Shown: positions 63,934-64,000 of the stretch, in pieces
Position numbering within the stretch: the stretch's first letter is position 1
How the letters are laid out: every line of letters starts with the position of its first letter
NCBI RefSeq assembly: GCF_028583425.1
Contig: NC_072792.1
Location: 12,140,176-12,204,175, forward strand
Origin: Eublepharis macularius
Taxonomy: Eukaryota > Chordata > Lepidosauria > Squamata > Eublepharidae
Direction of reading: 5' to 3'
DNA length: 64,000 nucleotides
The notes under the pieces: generated by a model
Seen by the model: the letters and a program-made list of their open reading frames with translations, nothing else
Database searches by the model: none
Told to the model about the DNA's origin: nothing
Made by a program: the position numbers and the translations under genes

Positions 63934-64000
63934 GTACAACTTAAAAGCGTATCAGTTAAAAGAAGCCTTTGTACCAGGAACCAATTTCTCTTGAATTACT

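Overview
This 64 kb window is vertebrate nuclear DNA, and I read it as squamate reptile, possibly gecko-like. The reasons are a spliced gene with canonical GT/AG introns, a CpG-island promoter, and a repeat landscape made of Sauria-type tRNA SINEs, 5S rRNA-derived SINEs, RTE-BovB LINE pieces, L2-type LINEs, Penelope-like fragments and many short hAT-type DNA transposons. The species assignment is inference from repeats; I could not run a search.

The one gene I can support is the 5' half of TDRD3 (Tudor domain-containing protein 3) on the plus strand. Its CpG-island, TATA-less promoter and start codon lie at about 5.7-6.4 kb. I resolved nine coding exons by splice sites, phase and recalled similarity to the mammalian protein: 6094-6134, 41413-41497, 43109-43174, 50504-50664, 52317-52458, 53124-53195, 56126-56275, 57628-57765 and 63777-63933. 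They join in frame with no stop and give 1012 nt (337 codons plus one base). They cover the N-terminal RMI1-like/OB-fold module that binds topoisomerase III-beta, a linker, and the UBA domain. The Tudor domain and C-terminus lie beyond the window. Intron 1 is about 35.3 kb.

Layout. 1-5.7 kb is upstream DNA with a compound microsatellite, a BovB fragment, an alternating minisatellite carrying a nested MITE, and a hAT-type MITE. 5.7-6.4 kb is the promoter and exon 1. 6.4-41.4 kb is intron 1, full of nested SINEs, LINEs and hAT elements. 41.4-64 kb holds exons 2-9 with smaller introns. These introns carry three Penelope-like inverted-repeat elements with hammerhead-ribozyme-like cores, a long dead L2 LINE, a long CTT/GAA tract grown from a SINE tail, and hAT MITEs with intact 8-bp target-site duplications.

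I see no sign of a bacterial, phage or CRISPR-type system. The most interesting content is the structure of the mobile elements: ribozyme-like folds, target-site duplications, nesting and expandable repeats inside TDRD3 introns. Almost all open frames other than the nine exons are chance frames or decayed transposon coding sequence.
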